Made by a program: the position numbers and the translations under genes. Shown in pieces: positions 57,417 through 64,000 of a stretch of 64,000 nt of DNA (position 1 is the first letter of the stretch; every line of letters begins with the position of its first letter). A model generated the notes under the pieces. That model made no database searches. It was not told the origin of the DNA and saw nothing but the letters and a program-made list of their open reading frames with translations. Origin of the DNA: Tetrapyrgos nigripes (taxonomy: Eukaryota > Basidiomycota > Agaricomycetes > Agaricales > Campanellaceae); NCBI GenBank assembly GCA_013368315.1, contig JAACJM010000153.1, forward strand, positions 62,001 to 126,000. The letters are read 5' to 3'.

Positions 57417-59474
57417 ATGATTCGACTCTCTCAACTTCTTCTTTTTCTCTTTACCCTCAGATATGCTGCGTCTGCCCCAGCAGCATCGTCGTCACCCACT
57501 ATGTCGACCGAATTATTGAGTGGAGCAGAGTCACCTTCGTCTGGAACAGCAACCGTTTCATTCGTTACAACTAATCCCAACAAAGTACTTTGGGGTCCGG
57601 GCTCCAAAGCCTCTGCTCCTGTACCCCAACGTGGTCCTCTCGGCGCGTCTATTATTGGTCCTTCCAATCCTCAGCTAGAATTGCAAAATGCCGATCTGCT
57701 CGCGCCTCCGACGACGGACGAAGGATCTGTGTAGGTCTACCTTGATAGTTACATAAGGACTCTCAGTTGACATATTCTTCAAACAGTCAAAACGCGAAGT
57801 GGCCGTTTTCACTGAGTCACAATCGTCTTCAGACAGGAGGATGGGCTCGCCAGCAGAACGTCAATCAGCTTCCGGTGGCGAAATGTGGGTTACGTCGGCG
57901 TCGTGTTTTCAGCGTGTTGCAATGCTGATGTCTTACGTTCAGCGATGGCTGGCGTCAATATGCGTCTAGAAGCTGGTGCTATCCGGTCCGTGTTAATCTT
58001 TAAGATTTAATCCTCTGTGCGCTGACGCTTCTGGTCCCATTAGCGAGCTGCACTGGCACAAAACTTCCGAGGTCCATTGTCTTTCAGGTCATTTTGTAGT
58101 GTTTACTAACCCTGTGTATGACAGTGGGCATACGTCTTGAAGGGAACGACCCAAGTCACTTCAGTCGACGTCAATGGGCGAAATTTTGTTGGAAACGCTG
58201 TGAGCCTTCTGTCAGCTAACGCTTCCAAACTCTTGGCTCACGGAGGGCTACAGGGCCCAGGAGATTTATGGTTCTTCCCAGCTGGCATTCCTCATTCTCT
58301 TCAGGCTACGTCAGACGATCCAGATGGGACTGAGTTCCTACTTGTAAGCGCGGATCGATTCAGTCTTGGCATATCCATGATTAATCGTTTCATAGATCTT
58401 TCCCGATGGCACCTTCGACGAGGATGCTACCTTCCTTGTAGGCTCTAAGTTTACTACGTGCGCAGATATGACCGATTACTAATGAGTTGGAATAGTTGAC
58501 CGATTGGATGTCCCATGTGCCCTATGAGGTTATCATGAAGAACTTCCGAGCTACAAACCCCGAAGCTTTCTCTCGCATTCCTTCTCAGCAACTGTATATT
58601 TTCCCTAGCAGTAATTTCCATGTCTCTCATACCTTCTGTCATATCACGAATTCTGACTCTGGTTTGATCTCTTAGAACCCCCTACGACCGCAACACCTCC
58701 AGAAGATCCCCAAGGCCAAGTTCCGCAATCTTTCGTGTACCCTTTGTCTCAAATCAACGCTACCCAACTGGCAGGAGGGTCTATTAAGATAGCTGACTCG
58801 ACTGTGTTCCCTGTAGACACGAAAATCAGTGTCGCAGAGATTACCATTAATCCTGGAGGCATGAGGTAGGTATTATAACCATTCTGGATTCGCACTTCAT
58901 GCTGACGATGTTTACAGAGAACTTCACGTACGTGACTCTGCGTTCTTTAGCGAAGCTAAATCTGACTCAACGCTTGTTCGAAGTGGCATCCTACAATGGA
59001 TGAATGGAGTTTAATCCTGTACGTCCCAAATTGGGATTGTCTATCGGTATCCAAAGTGACGTTTTCTTTCCATTCGCAGCGAGGGTCAAGGCAGAATGAC
59101 AATCTTCGCCGCTGAAAGTAACGCACAGACCTTTGATTACCTAGCTGGGGACATCGGTATGTTTTCTGATGAATGTCGAACATTAGACTGAAGTTAACGA
59201 ATCTCAAAGGTTTCGTCCCTGCTTCAATGGGTCACTACGTTGAAAATACGGGAGATACTCCTCTGAAATATCTCGAGATCTTCAACGGCGGTGAGTCAAA
59301 GCTCTCGCTAACCTTCCTTACTTCTTGGCACTTACATCTGTCGTAGATCGAGTGCAGGACATAAGTCTCAGCCAATGGTTGGCCTTGACTCCTCCTGAAA
59401 TCGTCAAAGCTCATCTCGGCCTCGATGATGAGACCATTTCTAAGCTGTCGAAAGTAAAGCCTATCGTTGTTTGA
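57417..59474 (+). CDS. oxdC: oxalate decarboxylase (secreted bicupin)
   Basis: Converts oxalate to formate and CO2, a manganese enzyme used by wood- and litter-decay fungi to remove oxalic acid. The secretion signal is MIRLSQLLLFLFTLRYAASA. Cupin domain 1 contains MAGVNMRLEAGAIRELHWHK, then WAYVLKGTTQVTSVD and GDLWFFPAGIPHSLQA (Mn ligands His-x-His, a Glu and His). Cupin 2 contains FPVDTKISVAEITINPGG, RELHWHPTMDEWS, EGQGRMTIFAAES and GDIGFVPASMGHYVEN. The C-terminus is LSQWLALTPPEIVKAHLGL, ending KPIVV at 59474. Thirteen introns of about 50-60 nt join in frame (for instance K|gtggg..cag|SMAGVN and TSE|gtcca..cag|WAYV), and no stop or missing ligand is seen. Length (about 450 residues) matches the family. 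It is probably functional. Confidence 0.93.
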
Positions 59475-62400
59475 TTCTTTAGAACTTGAATCGTTTATGT
59501 TGCTTACGACTTTTTCATTTCCTATACTTTCGGGGTGCTTGGAATGTATTCACACTTATGACTTTCCGAATCAGTCGAGCTTGCTTCATGTAGTATTCGA
59601 GTGATACCGGTAGCATCTGCATCCATGGTCACTAAAGCTAATAAGACTTAGGCCCATTAGCTCCCATTGGCGAATGATAGAATGAATATCGATGATTCTG
59701 ATCACTCTGCCTTCAGATGTGTCCCTCGATTTAAATTTCAGGTCGCATTTAACCCGTAATACCGGTGCCATTCTGATGGAGCATTTAAAGCTTGGACGTT
59801 GATGGATCCTGTTCCTCTCTTCCATCTCAGAGAGTCTGTACTCTGATTTGCCATGACTCTTCGGGAACAATAGACGAGAGCTAGACCTCTTTTGAGGGTT
59901 CGTTTCTACTTTCTAAATCAAGGAGATTCGCTGATCTCGGCCACCTGAACAAAGGGGCGCTGCTGTTACACGTGTATTCGTGAGCTCGGCACTTTTTACA
60001 ACCCTGTACAAATGTCAAAGAAGCTCTCATCAGGTATTGGGACATTGACAAATGTTCCGCTGAGTGCGAATTTTGGAGATTGATTTCTTCGAATTTCCTG
60101 ATGCTGAGGCGCTGAAGGACAATAACAGCCGTGGAATTTCGAGAACCCCTGACAGAATTCTACAATAACAGGATCACTGATTCTGTCTGTCAGTGATCAC
60201 CGGCTTGTTCGTAGTATTCCATATGGAACGAAGGTTTCTTCGGGCGCCAAACCAGCGCTAATTTAATTACATGTAGTACTATATGGACCCACAATCACAC
60301 GTCATCAGTATTGAGAATCCGACGGAGGCTAAAACAAAAGGCAATTCAGGTGATCATCGTTATGGGAACGATGGACCTCCACGGCCATGCTTCAACTTTC
60401 CGAAAACGTCCTGTGAGCCTCGAGGTCCGAAGGTGCACAATTGATATTGACTGACATCTCTGAGGATCCTCGGAGGTGGTATCGGGATGACAGTGCCGCG
60501 GAAGGACTCAGAAGGATGGCCAACTCGGAGTTCGACGAAACGACTTCCTGTTATTGTGACATTTACGACACTTTCCGTGTGGCAGGTGTGCCCAGAATCA
60601 TGTACAGGCGCCTTCGCTTACTAACGAACTTCACTGTTCAGTATACAGTGTGGTACTTACACTCGAAAAACGTTTCTTTTCAATTCAGAAGACATTGGCA
60701 CATGGTGTCATAGCAGACACCACCCTCGAGACGAGCCTCAGAATTGCGACAGCTAGTACTCCTTGTGAATGATATCTCCAACCTTGTGGAAAGTGTCTGC
60801 CTGAGTTGGTCCACTGACATGACAGACAAAAGAAAAACGAAAGCAAAGAACTTACATTAAATCACAGTGAACGATTAATGATCCCCTTCAGGTCTTTAAG
60901 CTAAGCAATTCTCATCAGATCGGATGCCCAGAACACCTGAAGAACATAGTCGCTTGTCCGAAAGCGCCTTGAGAATCTCGTGTGTTGATACCAAGGACAG
61001 TAGGTAGATAAGCGACGTCGACATGATTTGATTAAAGGGACCCACAACGATTACCGATAAGCTCATATGCCATTTGACACTTGTTTGACATGATCGGTCT
61101 CCAAAAAGATGATGAGAGCCTCGTGTGTGGGTAAACACACCTATGTCCAACAATCACTTGTCCAATCCAGGAAAGATATTGTAAGAATAGACAGGTCCAC
61201 AAAAGAGAACGTCGGAGCGAGAATTCCAGAAGTTCATTAGTTAGCGGGGAGCCGTAGACTTGGAATGATCATTGGTAGGCACATACGCCGTGTTTCTGAA
61301 ATCACAATGGCAAACATGGACATCCTTACATATGTGCACAATAAGGATCCTTGAATGAACCACAGTCGAGATCCGGTAAGAATGACCAGTCGGCCTTGAA
61401 TTTCGATATCTGGAGGAATTAGCACATACCAATTCAGTTTACGAGCCCTTCATAGGTGGCCCACCGGCAACTAAAATTCATCTAAACCCTAGACTAGACA
61501 TAGTGAGAATGAAGAGCTACTAAGTCCGACTGATCAGCCTAGTAGTAGGTCCCGGTAGGAATGGAATTGTAAGAAGCTTACGGCGAAATGAAGGCAGATC
61601 ATTAAGACAAACTGGCAAATGAACACATCACGCTAAAGGACACTAGCCTGGATCACTGCGGCATACGAGTGATAGAAGATAGATAGATATGTACGATCCA
61701 TGACCGAAGTCGGGAACCCAAAGAGCTACACGTTAGCGGCGATCAAGAAACTCGAACAGTGCTAGTAGCCCAAAGGACAGTAAAGCATGAAAAGTTGAAG
61801 TAGAAAGGATCAGAGAGCTGATTTGTAACGTACAGCGCCAGCACTCAGGCATGATCAAGTAATTGTAGAGATAGATAGATAGATAGAGTAAATGCAGTTC
61901 AGAAAGGACCAGGAACGTTCCGTTCCCTAAGGTCCCAAACCAGTGGAGTTCTAGCGTGGCGATGTGAGTCACAGAAAGACTGGTAAGAAGGCAACATAAT
62001 GCGTGTACTAAACAAGGACGTATTTCGCTTCCTCTACTCGATGAAATTCCAACCACGCACTTGGTGAACACGCAGCTGCCTCACCAAGAGACCGCAATGG
62101 CACTAAAGTTAAGGCCGAAAAAGCCTAGATGGGTCCTTCTAATCCGACCACGTCCGACTGGCCACCGGCTGAGTCCCTGATGGTGGCACAAGGAACTACA
62201 TAGCTAGGTTCTTGTCCGAGGCAATAAACGGACGGAGCTCGGTGAGTGGACACCGGATTTCTTCGACGCTGAACCTGCCATTTAGAGAAATAGCTCTTCG
62301 ACAGTCTTTCCGGAACATCGGTCCGTATGTCCCATCCTAATTTTTCTGTGATTTTGGTTCTATCTCCACTGTTCCAGCAGATTGGCGAGTAGATCACCTA

Positions 62401-64000
62401 GACGCAAAAGGAATACTCAAAGCCCACATACTCAATCGGGAACGCTGTATCCACCGTCTCGTACCGTTCCTACCGAATTGGGGCCTCGTGTAGGTGATAA
62501 GGTTCTTCTGGGGAAAGGGTGGGACAGACTCTCGGACCATAGATGCTGAAAGGAGGAAGATAGCATCATAACATCACCGGTCAATAGATTGGCTAGAGCA
62601 GATTGAATGAGACATAACGCCCGCTGTATTGATTGCGGGGAGTGAGCGCTAGTGAGTTGAAGCTTGAAGCTTGAAGTATTGCTCCGAGGCTGTAACCACA
62701 AGGTCCGGCATAGGTCGATTTCCAAGGATGACGACAGGTTCGTTTATGAATGATGATATCCTAGGAGTGTTAAGGTTGAAGGAGAATTTCCACGGAGCAT
62801 CAAAGTGCAAAAGAACAGCTGTATTAATTGAATGACTGACATACGTTGGTCCCAGCCATTGAGACTGTTCCAGATGATTTGAGAACATATGGTTTTGCAT
62901 TAATTTCCGCTCTTCTGCAATGGTGTTCTTTGTGAAGATAAGGTACAAGGCGGTCTTCGTGTGAAGATCATGACACCTCTGGGCGAAAGTGGACCCTCAA
63001 GAAATCATTAATCCTAATTCAAGCAGATATCAAACGTACCTTCACTGGAACCCAGATGTTACCAAAATGCTATACAGCCCTAAGACGGTCCAACTCTTGA
63101 TTGATCATATAGTAATACCGCGGCTTATACGTAGTCGAATGGAGCCCTCTGGATATCAAGACTACGGAGGTGTACATGTGCTCCATGTAGCCGCGTGACT
63201 TGCATCCTTCTCCGAGTCCTCGGTGGACAGTCACTCTGGTTTTGGTAGGACAGTCTTGAACTTGGGGATGCCCGTAAATCTACCTGGAAGGTGAGGCATG
63301 CTACATAGTCGAGCAATTGAACGGAAAAAAGGTAGCTGTGGCAGTGCATAACTTCAAACTCAGGTCCCGCCGGCTTTGGACACGTGGCTCAACGGAAGCA
63401 AATTTAGGCCGGCGGGTGCCTAGACGCGACGCGTCGCGTCGCTATAACAGCGACATTGTAATTATCCCACGCACCAAGTACAGTTACAGCTTATTCATGA
63501 GCATAAGCTACACATAATATGGCTTTAAGTGTGGAGCCTTCAGCCAAAGGGCTGTCATTTCTAGCTGTTTCTGACCACTGTGCTCCTTGAAGAAGACAGC
63601 GGGGGCCGAAAAGAAATCATTCCGAGTAGCATGCTTGGACTCTTTAAATCAGGTAAACCGTAACACCTTGTATCACAATCTTCAAGCCTTATTCTCTGAT
63701 AAGACTCGTAAGAACGTGGTGACAGAGCCTTTCAACTTTGGAGCTTAGATAGCACTCCGGTACCTTCATCTCTATGAGCATCACAAACTGAGAGGCCTTG
63801 ACTCGGTAGAGTTGGAATTTCCCATCGATGAGGACGCTTGCAATTGCTTATGAGTTTGTACTGAGTGCATCGAATGATTCCAGCGATATCTTTATACTCG
63901 TGTCCCTTTAAATCTCACTGCCCTCGCACGCTCAACTTCAGAAAGCACTTCCGAGTGGCTCATATTCGTCGCCATCAGGTAAAAGTTCACGTCTGCATCA
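59475..64000. other. no recognisable gene
   Basis: Many short frames on both strands, none like a known family. Small GATA repeats occur at about 61678-61690 and 61868-61886. A short inverted-repeat and palindrome cluster is at 63362-63440. Part of the stretch could be old decayed genes or repeats. Confidence 0.45.
63362..63440. repeat. GC-rich inverted repeat plus perfect 18-bp palindrome
   Basis: CCGCCGGC (about 63367-63374) is mirrored by GCCGGCGGG (63408-63416) around a 33-bp loop. It is followed at once by the perfect palindrome GACGCGACGCGTCGCGTC (63423-63440). Confidence 0.8.

Overview
The window looks like nuclear DNA of an agaricomycete (mushroom-forming basidiomycete). Genes are split by many 45-60 nt introns with GT..AG ends. 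The families are typical of that group: DUF6534 membrane protein, F-box and BTB proteins, NCS1 permease, bicupin oxalate decarboxylase, fungal integrase-type and Tc1/mariner transposons, Helitron and Copia remnants. There is no sign of bacterial or organellar organisation. All exon structures were read by eye; small boundary errors are possible.

Layout. 0-10 kb: an unrecognised ORF, a 672-bp foldback element inside a decayed Helitron, a DUF6534 seven-TM gene (minus strand), then gene-poor DNA with MITE pieces. 10.5-11.5 kb: a solo LTR. 12.0-16.5 kb: a minus-strand gene broken by two Tc1/mariner copies in opposite orientation. 17-22 kb: short foldback elements around an apparently intact NCS1 nucleobase permease (18.5-20.5 kb). 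23.4-25.0 kb: a frameshifted URC1 (uracil catabolism) pseudogene. 25.6-27.4 kb: a decayed F-box/LRR gene. 27.4-34.5 kb: a segmental duplication carrying two copies of a signal-peptide/single-TM protein gene, one clearly broken, with a third single-TM gene between them on the other strand.

34.5-55.7 kb is an accessory island. It holds a minisatellite region, a transposon-derived gene combining a transposase C-terminus, a USP-like cysteine peptidase and a PHD finger, a gag-only Copia-like ORF with one LTR, and a cluster of two paralogous unknown zinc-finger genes, three BTB-type genes or fragments and a DDE integrase transposon. The cluster is bounded by nested inverted repeats made of GTTCGG/CCGAAT motif arrays and GCGTGAC-type repeats; this is the best candidate for an undescribed element family.

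57.4-59.5 kb: an intact secreted oxalate decarboxylase gene with 13 introns, preceded by a small foldback element. 59.5-64 kb: no recognisable gene.

Functional links: the permease and the URC1 pseudogene would fit one pyrimidine salvage/catabolism neighbourhood in which the catabolic gene has died. Oxalate decarboxylase fits wood- or litter-decay physiology. The 34-56 kb block is mostly mobile DNA and its cargo.
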